Shown: one piece after another, positions 40,487 through 53,299 of the stretch | Numbering within the stretch: position 1 is the first letter of the stretch | Layout: every line of letters starts with the position of its first letter | From: Adiantum capillus-veneris | Taxonomy: Eukaryota > Streptophyta > Polypodiopsida > Polypodiales > Pteridaceae | Reading direction: 5' to 3' | NCBI GenBank assembly: GCA_014529385.2 | Contig: CM043952.1 | Location: 157,515,057-157,579,056 of the forward strand | DNA: 64,000 nucleotides | The notes under the pieces: model-generated | What the model was told of the DNA's origin: nothing | Databases searched by the model: none | Seen by the model: only the letters and a program-made list of their open reading frames with translations | Position numbers and translations under genes: made by a program

Positions 40487-43400
40487 CTATTCAATTTCTC
40501 CTATTAAGCTAGCATGTGCCTTCTCCATAACATTTGATGGGATCTTTATTGTTTCCGAAATTCTTCCACCCCTTGGAGTCCATGACCATACAATTGTATC
40601 AACACGCTCCCAGCGCTTTGGGTCAGCAAGATTGCAGCACCAACTCTTTTTCGAACAATCCTCATACTGTTCTTGGATTGTGGGATTTCTTTTTCGATGT
40701 TTTGGTGCCCAATACTGAATCAGAACTTTCTTGTAGTTAGGAGATGATTTGTCTACATCAACGTTTGACTCTGCCACTCCTAGCCATATCGGATATTCAG
40801 GATCTGCGGGTCTCACAAGAACAAGATCCCCTTTTCTTACATCAATTTGAGTCCTAAAGGCCTCTTGTGGCCTTTCACTTTGAGGACCAACATAGTGATC
40901 ATTCAATTCTTCATATCCTTGAAACTCATCTCTATCTTCCTCTATCTCTTGCATTCGATGACTCCCTATAGTCTTTGGCCAAAATGTTGTATATTCACCA
41001 ATGTATTTATTGGTTGGTTGTTCAAGCTTATTGATTATGTTTTGCCAATAAGTGATAACAGGCTCCATGTATTTTGTGGAGTCATGGTCCTTTCTCTTTA
41101 ATAGAGAACATCTTTTCCAAAATTCAAAATATGACTTAATCCCTTGAATAACAAGCGGACTATCTCTCACATAGTCTGCTATAGGTACCACATCTGGACA
41201 GCCTGTTGGTAATTTTGGTTTTCCCTGGTCATCTTTTTTCCACAACTCAATTCCCGACTCCTTTGGCATCCAATCGGGTGATTTGGGATGAATTTTGTAC
41301 TGCATTACTGGGACTTCACCTTGCATATAGAAACGAAATTGAAGTGGCTTAGAGTGTCCCACTAGATCATCTTGTCCGTCACACATGTACCCTTGCACAA
41401 AGGATTTAAAGTCGGGAACTTGTGTCATCAAAAATGGTGCAGGAGCTGAGCTTTCACATTTTTGAAAATGTTCCATCATATGTGGAAAAGTGAATGTCAT
41501 TCTTGTTCGCAATCTTTCTGAGAACCTACTAAACATTGCATCTATGTCCTCATGTGTATGACCCACCATTAAGAATCCCAAATGCACGGTTTTGAAAACT
41601 CCTTTTGCTACTAACAAGGATAAGTATGCAAACAAATATTGATTTTTATTCTCTCCTGCACAATTATCTAGCTGTAGCAAAAGATTCTCATGCAGTTTTT
41701 GAAATACAGGAGTGGATATGGTATCCACAACACATTGAGAGGAAGTTGATTGTATGTGTACAATCTCTTCATTACATCCTTGGATGGCCAACGGTGGTGT
41801 CATTGTTGATGCAATCCTCTCACGTTATTGCTTCATTTTGTTTTGGAGGTCTAGAGCTCTCCTTGAGTTCAATGCATTGAATAACGTTACATTGCTGCGT
41901 GGCATACCATCATGGCATAAATCTCCTAGTCCATGGTTTTCTATTCTTTCCAGATTCTGTAAGCATAATGCCAGGGAACCAATTGTAGCATTGGGATCTG
42001 AAGGCCATAGAACATTGAGTGAGAAGCGACCATACATTCCATGACCATGTCCATGTGTTATCATACCTGTTAATGATACTTGCAATTGATATGCATTCGC
42101 ATACTCTTTTGAGTTCACACGCAACCTAGGTATTGCTGTCTTTTTTTTATCCATTTTATCATGTATAATGCATAAATACTTATCCTTTTGCAACTAGGAT
42201 AACTTACGCCAGGTGTAGTACACATTCCTACAACTTTTTTGTTGCAACATGTGAATTCGACGCTCATCCTTCAAACGTGCAATCATCTCGTCATCCTTTG
42301 TTGACTCTAGTTGAGACTTTATCCGACTACACACAACACATTTGGAGAACTCACTTGTTCTTGACAATGTCACATTAGCAAACTTTGTATTCCAAATCCT
42401 ATTGAATGTCGTGCTAGACATTGGCTTGAGACTCATAATGTCAAGTGTTTTAGTGGCATCATGTAAAATGTCTACTTGCTTGTACGTGTTTGGTATTGCA
42501 AGCAAAGTTTCCCTAGTACCATCTTCCATGGTTCTACTCTTATGTGGAATTCTCTCCGAGTTTTTATCAACAAAAGAGCGCATCAATGCCCTTCCCATTT
42601 CTGTATGGTCTCTTCCTTTTCGCATGACACCATCATTACCATGCACTGAGCGTCTAACCCCATTCTCAAAATTTTGATGGTAATGATAAAATGAAGTTTT
42701 TGGAATGCCATGAATTTCATACCAAGCTCTACTGCAAACCTCACTACCATTAAAAGAAAACACATAGATGTCTTTGTATTTGCTCACGCCATGCAGTCAA
42801 CATTGTATCATACACATAGTTTGTTCTATTTTGCAAACTCTGTCCCCAAAATTCATTGTGCATAGCCATGACCTTATCTTGATTGGCATATTGACAACAC
42901 CTTTTGGAACAACAATCTATGGTTGAAACAAGCTGGACAGATGCTAGAGATGCTTGATTGGATCTCTTAGAAGCTTTCACTGACATTTTTGGCTTACTAT
43001 TTACAAAGCAATATTTCTGCTTTTTTGAAATAGGCTCTACCAAATAAGCTGATTCAATGCATGTGTCTTGAATGCATGCATAGCATGTAGATCCTCATAG
43101 CATAACAATTCTTTTCCATCCATAGTTGTCACTCTCTTGATAGGCCAACAAACTAGATTAATGCTGCATACACTAGCTTCTGTAGAAATAGTAGCCTCAT
43201 CTACATAGGGTGTTTCGATACCAATACCAATGTTATTTTCACCTAGCTCACCAAAGTTTATAGAGTCAAACGGACACACATACATGACAACCCCTTCGGC
43301 TACTACATGTGTTCTGCTTTCATCCCAAAGTTGAACCCTCTTATCCTTCCAAACCTCTATGTAGCTCATTCCATTACATTGTGCATCCAATGCTCCTTCT

Positions 43401-43702
43401 GCTTTGTCAGCCTCATGCATAGAAGCCCCTTTGTACTGCATCTCATTTATATGTTGCAACAACCCACTACTCCATTTCACAATACTATGAAAAGCATCTC
43501 CCACTGTCAATGCATCCATTGTTGGAAAAGGGATGAGTGCTTTCTTTTCAAAACACAAATCAACTGACGTCGATACATTGCCTTCCCCAATAAGCATGCC
43601 AGAACAATATGCACTTGGATTTATTTCAAATACAATCCCAATGGCAACCTTTTGTGTCGCTACAAACATGAAAACTCTATCACCATGATTGAAATTAGCC
43701 AT
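40487..43702 (-). pseudogene. Unit A: DUF8039/DUF7869-like, probable DDE-type transposase, damaged
   Basis: Five minus-strand blocks form one protein of about 1,070 codons. Block 1 (43,702-43,040) resembles DUF8039 of plant transposon proteins (VAIGIVFEINP, VGDAFHSIVKWS). Block 2 (to about 42,760) is basic and then Cys-rich. Block 3 (42,787-42,194) has NGSEVCSRAWYEIHGIP and CVVCSRI. Block 4 (42,193-41,825) has CIIHDKMDKKK. Block 5 (41,803-40,487) has QLDNCAGENKN and GHTHEDIDAMF. The three acidic sites (HDKMD, QLDN, HEDID) look like an RNase H-fold DDE/D triad; DUF7869 proteins share these boxes. Frameshifts near 43,070 and 42,765, TAG at 42,194 and TAA at 41,825 interrupt it. A splice acceptor TTGTAG|GT precedes the ATG. 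Transposase function is inference. Confidence 0.6.
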
Positions 43703-43796
43703 ACCTACAAGAATATTTGTTAAACAAACCGCTTGCAGAGTATATTGATTTACGTAGCATAAATCATAACAAGTATGTATGTAGGTGTTTCATGAG

Positions 43797-45540
43797 AAGC
43801 ACCCTGTGGCCTGAAGGTCATAGGGTACCCTCTATGCTACTAAGAATCTCTTTGTGCTCTATGCTCTGTCATCTATGCTCTATGATCTATATTGACTTCC
43901 TATGGCCCCTAGACCACAAGGTGCTCTCATTGTTTCCAAAAAACCTTCATTGTTTTGCTATGGCCCCAAGGCCATAGCTCTCTATGCCGGTATAAAGAAC
44001 TATTTTCTCTATGTTAGCTCCCTAAGGCCTGAAGGCCATAGGGTTGTCCTCAAGATTACCTCACGGAGTTTCACGTCAAGTATATATACATCCTATGGCA
44101 CTTCATGACCCTAGGGCCATAAGATCTCCAAATGAAACATACGGCAATGTATGGCCCTTGAGCTTATACATTGCAACCCCATGACCCTAGGGCCATAGGA
44201 TCGGCATATGAAACATACGGCAATGTATGGCCCTTGAGCTTATGCATTGCAAACCCATGACCCTAGGGCTATAGGATTTCCAAATGGAACATAGGGCAAT
44301 GTATGGCCCTTGAGTTTATACATTGCCACCCTATGGCCCTAGGGCCACAATACTTCAAAACATACAAAAAGACAACCTATGGCCATAAGCCCAAGGGTGT
44401 GAGTTCAAGGGTGGCCAAGATGTCAATGCAGCCCCATGGCCCTATGGCCATAGGATTTCCAAATGGAACATAGGAAAACGTATGGCCCTTGAGCTTATAC
44501 ATTGACACCCTATGGCCTTGGGGCCACAAGATCTCACAACATACAAAAATACAACCTATGGCCAAGATGTCAAAGGTGGCCAAGATATCAATGCAGCCCC
44601 ATGGCCCTAGGGCCATAGGATCTCTATATGGAACATGTGGCACCCTATGGCCCTTAAGCTTATACATTGCCACCCCATGACCCTAGGGACATAGGATTTC
44701 CAAATGGAACATAGGCAATGTATGGCCCTTGAGCTTATACATTGCCACCCTATGGCCCTAGGGCCACAAGATCTCACAACATACAATAAGACAACCTAAG
44801 GCCCCTAAGCTCAAGGGTGCGGGTTCAAGGGTGGCCAAGATATCAATGCAACCCCATGGCCCTAGGGCCATAGGATCTCTATATGGGACATGTGGCACCC
44901 TATGGCCCTTGAGCTTATACATTGCCACCCCATTACCCTAGGGCCATAGGATTTCCAAATGGAACATAGGCAATGTATGGCCCTTGAGCTTATACATTGC
45001 CACCCCATTACCCTAGGGCCATAGGATTTCCAAATGGAACATAGGCAATGTATGGCCATTGAGCTTATACATGGCCACCCCATGGCCCTAGGGCCGTAGG
45101 ATCTCCATATGGGACATGTGGCACCCTATGGCCCTTGAGCTTACATATTGCCACCCCATGACCGTAGGGCCATAGGATCTCCAACTAGAAAGTAGGGCAA
45201 CGTAGGGCTCTTGAGCTTATACATTGTCATGGACCTAGGGCCATAGGATCTCCAACTGGAACATAGGGCTATGTATTGGAGCTTATCCATTGTCACCCCT
45301 AAATCCTAGGGCCATAGGATTTCCAAATGGAATATAGGGCAACTTATGGCTCTTGAGCTTATACATTGCCACCCTATGGCCCTAGGTCCACAAGCTTTCA
45401 CATTGCCACCGTAGGGCCACAAGGATCTCACAAGATAGAAGAAGAAAACCCTAGGACATAGGATTTTCAAATGGAACTGAGTGCACGCTTTGATCCTTGA
45501 CCTCCAACATTGCCGCCCTATGCTGTGAGCCCGGGGGTGG
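43797..45540 (-). repeat. Palindromic-module array, left arm
   Basis: The array is built from modules centred on CCTATGGCCCT/AGGGCCATAGG. The first 250 bp (type 2, with CTCTATGCT... spacers) are the reverse complement of sequence at about 51,140-51,400. The rest (44,080-45,440, type 1, with GATCTCCAAATGGAACATAGG and TTGAGCTTATACATTGCCACC spacers) is the reverse complement of type-1 sequence at 47,056-48,500. It starts about 95 bp upstream of unit A's ATG. Frames inside it are repeat artefacts. Confidence 0.85.
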
Positions 45541-46120
45541 TTGAGGTGTCTTCATAATAATTTCGACCATTCAAGGGATATCCGCAAGTGGCATAAATAA
45601 ATAAATAATAATAATTTAAAAAAATTACGCTACAATAAACTTTGTCAGAATGGGTTTTCAAATACACTTATTGATATCAGACAAAAAAATAGCGCACAAT
45701 TTTTGAGATAATGTTTTTAAAATTTAGATATTTTTAGTGTATTTTTTACTATGCAGATTTTGATTCTGGAGTCAAATTTTGCTTCATGGATGTTGTTCCA
45801 CTCGTACTTCAAAGATATGGACATTGACAAAGCCTTGCACCAACTTTTTTTTCTTTTTTGAAAAGCTCTTTCAATTTTGGAGCCGATGAGCTATGTCTCA
45901 TTTTCGCACAAAGCCTAGAACTCTAGTAATCTCTACTGCAACCCGGTGAGAACAGCCCCTAAATTCAAAATTCGAATTTTGAATTTCTAACCTAACCTAA
46001 CTAACCTTATCTCTCTCTTTCTCTCTCTACCACAATTTTTTTCGCACTGTCACTCTCTTTCTCTCTCTCTCGTTTCTTGCTTGAAACCTACACAGAACCT
46101 GCACAGAGCTTGTCTTTCTT

Positions 46121-46184
<64 letters not shown>

Positions 46185-47055
46185 CCTACGCATATAGTTC
46201 TACGCCATCGTTGTGACACGCACAGATCTACGTGAAGCCATCACCACAACCTTCAACAGAAGGACTGCTGCCACGACCTCCCAAACACAGATCTGTTACC
46301 ATCATCGTCGCGGCCTCAACACACCTAAGTGACTGCTTGCTACTACTGCAGCCTCTCTTCATCAAACACAGGTTTACTCAGAGGTAACCTGTAGAAACCC
46401 TAATCTTTTTGCTTAATTCGGTTTGAACTGTTCTTAATCTAATTATGTTTTAGCTAAGTTGTGAATCACCTCTCTCTAAAACAATAAACAAAAATCATTA
46501 ATTACATCTCTAAAACTGTAAAACTGTAGACTCTAGAACTATAAAACAGAAAAATCTCTAATTAGAGATCTAAAACTGTAATACAGAATACTCTAATTAG
46601 AGACCTAAAAATATAAAACAGAAGACACTAACTAGGGACCTAAATTTGTAAAACGAAAAACTCTTATTAGGGACCTAAATTTGTAAAACAGATAACTCCT
46701 CATAAGTGACCTAATACTGTAAAACTCTAACTGCAAAAATCTCTAATTACAAAAAAATTATAAACCTGCAAATACAAAAAACAATAACTATAGAAAATGC
46801 TGAAACTATGGATACCTGTAATTGGGTTGTGGGGAGTTGGGCACACGTTGTAAGAGGACGAGTAGAGCGCGCTGTTGTATGAGGATGGGAAAAAAAAAGA
46901 GGCAAAAAGGTGGGAAAGAAAGTGTACACTATATGTGTTTGTAAGTTATGGTGTAATATAGTTTCTTTAAATTCATTTGTAGTCACTAAAATAAAACTAG
47001 ACATAGAATCTTTAGAAGGGCAGATAAGGTGTGGCTACATAGGGTTTCACCTCAT
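45541..47055. other. Unique centre between the two array arms: possible divergent promoter and 5' exon
   Basis: The only non-palindromic DNA between units A and B. It holds CT-rich tracts including (TC)n at 46,122-46,182, then a GC-richer stretch of about 200 bp resembling a 5' UTR, ending at a possible splice donor CAGAG|GTAACC near 46,382-46,394. A minisatellite with a period of about 44 bp (CTAATTAGGGACCTAAAT..TGTAAAAC) occupies about 46,490-46,745. Promoter and exon roles are inferred from position and composition only. Confidence 0.35.
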
Positions 47056-50000
47056 ACTAAAGAGTAACATATGGCCCTAAGGCACCCTATGACCATAACA
47101 TCGTACTATAGGGTGACCAATGTCCCATCTGGCCATAGGGTGCCAATGTACAATCTCAAGGGTCATAGGGTTCCCTATGTTCCTATTGAAGATCCTATGG
47201 CCATAGGATCTCCAAAACATATATATGGCACTATGGCCATAGGATCACATGGTGCTCTATGTACGATCCAGAGACCTTGTGGCCCAAGGGCCTTAGGGTG
47301 GCAATGTACAATCTCAAGGGCCATAGGGTTCCCTATGTTCCTTTTGGAGATAGGGTGGCACTAGGGACATAGAATCTCCAAAAGCAACATAAAGAACCTA
47401 GGGCCATAGGACCACAGGGTGACCTATTGGAGACCATGTGGCCCAAGGGCCATAGTGTGGGAATGTAAAATCTCAAGGGCCATAGGGTTCCCTATGTTCC
47501 TTTTGGAGATCCTATGGTCCTCGGGCCATAGGATCTCCAAAAGGAACATAAGGAACCTCCCACCATAGGATCAAAGGGTGCCCTATTTCCCATCTAGAGA
47601 CCTTTTGGCCCAAGGGCCATAGGGTGGCAATGTACAATCTCAAGGGCCATAGGGCTCCCTATGTTCCTTTTGGAGATCCTATGGTCCTCGGGCCATAGGA
47701 TCTCCAAAATGAACATATGGCCCTACGGACATAGGATCACAGGGTTCCCTATGTTCCTTTTGGAGATCCTATGGTCCTCGGGCCATAGGATCTCCAAAAG
47801 GAACATATGGCCCTACGGACATAGGATCACAGGGTGCCCTATGTCCCATCAAGAGACCCTGTGGCCCAAGGGCCATAGGATGGCAATGTACAATCTCAAG
47901 GGCCATATGGTTCCCTATGTTCCTTCTGAAGATCCTATGGCCCTGGCGCCATAGAATCTCCAAAAGGAACATAAGGAACCTATGGCCATAGGATCAAAAG
48001 GTTCCCTATGTTCCATCTTGAGACCTTGTGGCCCAAGGGCCATAGGGTAGCCATGTACAATCTCAAGGGCCATAGGGTTCCATATGTTTTTTTTCGAGAT
48101 CCTATGGCCCTATATCCATAGGATCACAGGGTACCCTATGTCCCATCTAGAGACCTTGTGACCCAAGGGCCATAGGGTGACAATCTACAATCTGAAGGGC
48201 CATATGATTCCCTATGTTCCCTAGGGTCACAAGGTGCCCTACGTTCCATCTGAAGACCCTATGGCCCAAGTGCCATAGGGTGGCAATGTACAATCGCAAG
48301 GGCCATATGATTCCCAATGTTCCTTTTGGAGATCCTATGGCCCTAGAGCCCTAGGTGCATGGGGCTGCCATGGTGCCCGTTAATATGAACCATGGTGTAC
48401 CCTATGTACGTAGGCCACCCTTGGGCCCTTGGATGCCCTCTGTCCCATCTAAAGACCTTGTGGTCCAAGGGCCATAGGGTGATAATTTACAATCTCAAGG
48501 GCCATAGGATTCCCTATGTTCCCTAGGGTCACAAGGTGCCCTACATTCCATCTGAAACAATGAGGGCACCTTGTGGCCTTCGGGCCATATGATCTCTATA
48601 TAGAGCATAGAGCAAAGAGCATAGAGAGATTCTTACTACCATAGAGGGAACCCTATGGCCTTCAGGCCACAAGGTGTCAATATAGAGAAAACAGAGGTTC
48701 TTACTATCATAGAGGGGACCCTATGGCCTTCAGCCCACAAGGTCTCCTCAATATAGAGCAAATAGTGTTTTTTACAAGCATAGAGAGCACCCTATGGACC
48801 TGGGTCCATAGGTTGCCAAAAAACTGTCATGAATGGTTTCTTTAAAACATACAGGGCACCTTGTGTCCTTAGGGTCATAAGATGTGTAGAGCATAGAGAG
48901 GTTCTTACTAGCATACAGGGGACCCTATGGCCTTCAGGCCATAGGGTCCCAATATAGAGCATAGATCGGTTCTTACTAGCATAGAGAGACCAAATAGTTC
49001 TTTATACATGGGGCCATAAGGTGTCAAAACAATGAGGGTTTTTTCAAAACAATGAGGGCACCTTGTGGCCTTGGGGCCATAGGATGTCAATATAGAGCAT
49101 AGAGCATAGAGCATAGAGCATAGAGAGATTCTTACTACCATAGAGGGAACCCTATGGCCTTCAAGCCACAGGGTGTCAATATAGAGAAAACAGAGGTTCT
49201 AGCATAGAGGGTACCATAGAGAGCTTCTTACTACCATAGAGGAAACCCTATGGCCTTCAAGCCACAAGGTATCAATATAGAGAAAACAGACGTTCTAGCA
49301 TAGAGGGGACCCTATGGCCTTCAGCCCACAAGGTCTTCTCAATATAGAGGAATAGTGTTTTTTACTGCATAGAGAGCACCCTATGGCCTTGGGTCCATAG
49401 GTTGCCAAAAAAACCCTAATGAAGGGTTTCTTTAAAACATACAGGTCACCTTGTGCCCTTAGGGTCATAAGATGTGTAGATCATAGAGAGGTTCTTACTA
49501 GCATACATAGAACCCTATGGCCTGAACGCCATAGGGTCCCAATATAGAGCATAGATTGGTTCTTACGAGCATAGAGAGACCAAATAGTGCTTTATACCTA
49601 GGGCCATAATTTGCCAAAACAATGAGGGTTTTTACGAAACTATGAGGGCACCTTGTGGCCTTGGGGCCATAGGATGTCAATATAGAGCATAGAGCACAGA
49701 GAATAGAGCATAGAGAGCTTCTTACTATCATAGAGGGAAAACTATGGCCTTCAGGCCACAGGGTGTCAACGTAGAGAAAACAAAGGTTCTTACTAGCATA
49801 GAGGGGACCCTATGGCCTTCAGCCCACAAGGTCTCCTCAATGGAATAGAGAGAATCTTATGGCCCTGGGTCCATAGGTTTCCAAAAAACCCTCATGAAGG
49901 GTTTCTTCAAAACATATAGGATGTGTAGAACATAGAGAGTTACTTACTAGCATAGGGGGGAACCTATGGCCTTCACGCCATAGGGTGCCAATATAGAGCA

Positions 50001-51690
50001 TAGAGTTGGTTCTTACTAACATAGAGAGACCAAATAGTGCTTTATACATGTGGCCATAGGGTGCCAAAACAATGAGGGTTTTTTCAAAACAATGAGGGCA
50101 CCTTGTGGCCTTGGGGCCATAGGATGTCAATATAGAGCATAGAGAGCTTCTTACTAGCATACAAGGAACCCTATGGCCTTCAGGCCACAGGGTGTCAACA
50201 TAGAGAAAATAGAGGTTCTCACTAGCATAGAGGGGAACCTATGTCCTTCAGCCTACAAGGTGTCAATATAGAGCATAGAGCATAGAGAGCTTCTTACTAG
50301 CATACAAGGAACCATGTGGCCTTCAGGCCACAGGGTGTCAATGTAGAGAAAACAGAGGTTCTCACTAGCATAGAGGGGAACCTATGGCCTTCAGCCCACA
50401 AAGTCTCCTCAATATAGAGAAAATAGTGTTTTTACTAGCATAGAGAGCACCCTATGGCCCTGGGTCCATAGGTTGCCAAAACACCATCATGAAGGGTTTC
50501 TTCAAAACATAGGGGGCACCTTGTGCCCTTGGGGTCATAGTATGTGTAGAGCATAGAGAGGTTCTTACTAGCATATAGGGGACCCTATCGGTTCTTACTA
50601 GCACAGAGCGGACCCTATGGCCTTCAGGCCAAAGGGTGCCAATATAGAACAATGATCAGTTCTTACTAGCATAGAGATACCAAATAGTGCTTTATACGTG
50701 GGGCCATAGATGAGGGTTTTTCAATGTCATAGAGAGAACCCTATGGCCTTGGGTCCATAGGTTGCCAAAAAACCGTCCTGAAGGGTTTCTTCAAAACATA
50801 GAGGGCAACTTGTGGCCTTGGGGTCATCGGATGTGTAGAGCATAGAGAGGTTCTTAATAGCATACAGGGGACCCTATGGCCTTCAGGCCATAGGGTGCCA
50901 ATATAGAGCATAGATCGTTTCTTACTAGCAAAGATCGGGGACCATATGGCTTTCAAGTCACATGGTGCCAATATAGAGCAAACAGTGTTTTTACTAGCAT
51001 ATAGAACATCCTGACCTAGGGGGATTGGTTGTCAAAAATCCATCATAGAAGGGTTCCTATGGCCTTCAGCCCACAAGGTCTTCTCAATATAGAGCAAATA
51101 GTATTTTTCATTGGAATACAGAGCACCCTTGGGGCCCTTGAGGCCAACCCTATGGCCTGAAGGCCATAGGGAGCTAATATAGAGCAAATGGTGCTTTATA
51201 TCGGCATAGAGAGCTATGGCCTTGGGGCCATAGCAAAATAATGAGGTGTTTTTGGAAACAATGAGGGCACCTTGTGGTCTTAGGGCCATAGGAAGTCAAT
51301 ATAGATCATAGAGCATAGACGATAGAGCATAGAGCACAAATAGATTCTTAAAATCATAGAGGGAACCCTATGACCTTCAGGCCACAGGGTGCCATTATAG
51401 AGTAAACATAGGTTCTTACTAGCATAGAGGGGACCCTATGGACTTCATCCCACAAGGTCTCCTCAATATAGATCAAATAGTGGTTTCTACTTGCATGGAG
51501 AGCACCATATGGCCCTGGGGTCATAGGTTACCAGAAAACCCTCATGAAGCATTTCTTTAAAACATTGAGGCCAGCTTGTGGCCTTGGGACCATAGGATGC
51601 CAATGTAGAGCATAGAGAGGTTCTTACTAGCATGCAGGGGACCCTATGGCCTTCAGGCCACATGATGCCATATGGTGTTGGTGTAGAGGC
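47056..51690 (+). repeat. Palindromic-module array, right arm
   Basis: A 4.6-kb array. The part to about 48,500 is type 1 (GGCAATGTACAATCTCAAGGGCCATAGGG..CCTATGTTCCTTTTGGAGATCC); from about 48,560 it is type 2 (CTTACTAGCATAGAGGG..CCCTATGGCCTTCAGGCC..GGTGCCAATATAGAGC). Order and orientation mirror the left arm at 43.8-45.5 kb, so the two arms could fold back on each other. The young LTR element at 51,701 interrupts its right end, and the array resumes at 53,690-53,765. Confidence 0.85.
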
Positions 51691-51695
51691 TCTAA

Positions 51696-51700
51696 AGGGG
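51696..51700. repeat. Target-site duplication AGGGG
   Basis: AGGGG at 51,696-51,700 is repeated exactly at 53,581-53,585, immediately outside the two LTR ends. Confidence 0.9.
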
Positions 51701-51950
51701 TGTGCGCTCCTTGCCGCACTGTCGAAGCAAGGGACTTGCCAATACACCGTATGCGAGCCACAAACGGCTCCAAGCACACAACAAGCCTAAACTAGCAAGC
51801 TCAAGGAAACAAAGGGTGTGTCACTCACCGCTCTACGCTCACCTTCGTGGTGGATTCCTCGCCGCGATGAAGAAGAAGCTGCAGTCGTGCCGCGCTCAAC
51901 CGCTTCACCGCCGTCGTGCCTTCGTAATGCTCGATCGCACACACACTCTC

Positions 51951-51985
<35 letters not shown>

Positions 51986-52266
51986 AGGAGGTGAAGAAGA
52001 AGAAGATGGAGATGGAGCAAGAGCACTCTTCAATTGCACAAATGAGAGAATGAGTAAAAATTAGGTTTAGTTGGCTTTTATAGGAGCTCACCCCATTCAC
52101 ACTTGGGCGCCCATGCTTAACCAACTAATCCCTTGAATGTCCAAGTTAAAGTGCGCCTCTCATCGACGATCACTCTACCTTTCCCTATTGGACCGACAAG
52201 CCCGGTGCCTGACTCTACTTAAATAAATAATATGGTTACAGTGTCCGTGTGCCGTGAGGGTTAACA
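51701..52266 (-). repeat. 3' LTR of the young element
   Basis: It starts TGTGCGCTCC and ends TTAACA on the plus strand. Compared with the other LTR it has CA, CA, CG and TG where the partner has CG, CG, CA and CG. TATAAAAG lies on the minus strand at 52,075-52,082. Confidence 0.92.
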
Positions 52267-52278
52267 TGCCCCCCTTCC
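52267..52278 (-). other. Polypurine tract of the young element
   Basis: The minus strand reads GGAAGGGGGGCA directly against the 3' LTR start TGTTAACC. Confidence 0.85.
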
Positions 52279-52991
52279 TGATGTAGATTCCGTCCTCGGA
52301 AGCTATTGAGTTGAAGCTGGTTCGTCGAGGTGGAAGAGCATTTGAGATGAATGTCCTTAGCCTTCTTCAGTCACTGCAAAATCAAACAACATTGGCACAG
52401 TAATTGCATTCTCTTAAAAAGCATATGCAGTTTTAGGTAGAAAAATTGATTGGTCAAAGAATTTCAAACAATTTGGTAGCAATGAACATTAAATTGCAAT
52501 GTAATCAAATGCATAAACAGATGTAAAGGTAGAAAATTAAACAAGTCTGGGGTCGCTAATTTGACGGTCAAAAGGCACTAGAGATTGAATATTAATACCA
52601 TGGGTAAGCTTCTTAATTTTCTGTGGTCAATTAAGTTGTTTAATCGCGAGAGCCAAGTATTCATGTTCGAGGGCTGACTAGAGGCTATACCTAGAAGACT
52701 TTGTAGTTAAGCTACCATAAAAGGAATTTCTCATGAAATCATCGCCTGACTGATTACTTTTTCTTTGACCCCCCAAAGTTACAAAATTTAAATGCTGAAA
52801 ATGAACAAGCAAAAAATCAAAGTGCCACAATGTAAAATCTTAAGCTGGAAGAGAAATCTCGGCTTGATTTGGTACTTCACTCACATGTATTGCCTATGGT
52901 ACTAGAGCCCTAGAGGTTCCCAGTGTGGGCGCTTTTCCTTGAAAAGCAAAAAACTCAAGGCATACAAAATAAGCACCCACTTCATAATTGA

Positions 52992-53010
52992 ATCCCCGGC
53001 AGCGGCGCCA
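52992..53010 (-). other. tRNA-Asp primer-binding site of the young element
   Basis: The plus strand reads ATCCCCGGCAGCGGCGCCA, identical to the copy at 303-321 except for one A-to-G change, followed by AAAA and the 5' LTR at 53,015. Confidence 0.9.
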
Positions 53011-53014
53011 AAAA

Positions 53015-53264
53015 TGTGCGCTCCTTGCCGCACTGTCGAAGCAAGGGACTTGCCAATACACCGTATGCGAGCCACAAACGGCTCCAAGCACACAACAAGC
53101 CTAAACTAGCAAGCTCAAGGAAACAAAGGGTGTGTCACTCACCGCTCTACGCTCGCCTTCGTGGTGGATTCCTCGCCGCGATGAAGAAGAAGCTGCAGTC
53201 GTGCCGCGCTCAACCGCTTCGCCGCCGTCGTGCCTTCGTAATGCTCGATCGCACACACACTCTC

Positions 53265-53299
<35 letters not shown>

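Noticed and set aside
44377-50971. Many 60-107 codon frames in the palindromic arrays
   Set aside because: They repeat the same words (YGPRA, GPRALG, MALGP and similar) on both strands because the modules are palindromic; there is no sign of a real protein.
43797-51690. CRISPR-like appearance of the palindromic arrays
   Set aside because: Spacers are themselves repeated and conserved within blocks, module spacing varies, no cas genes occur, and the context is a plant genome with introns and LTR retrotransposons.
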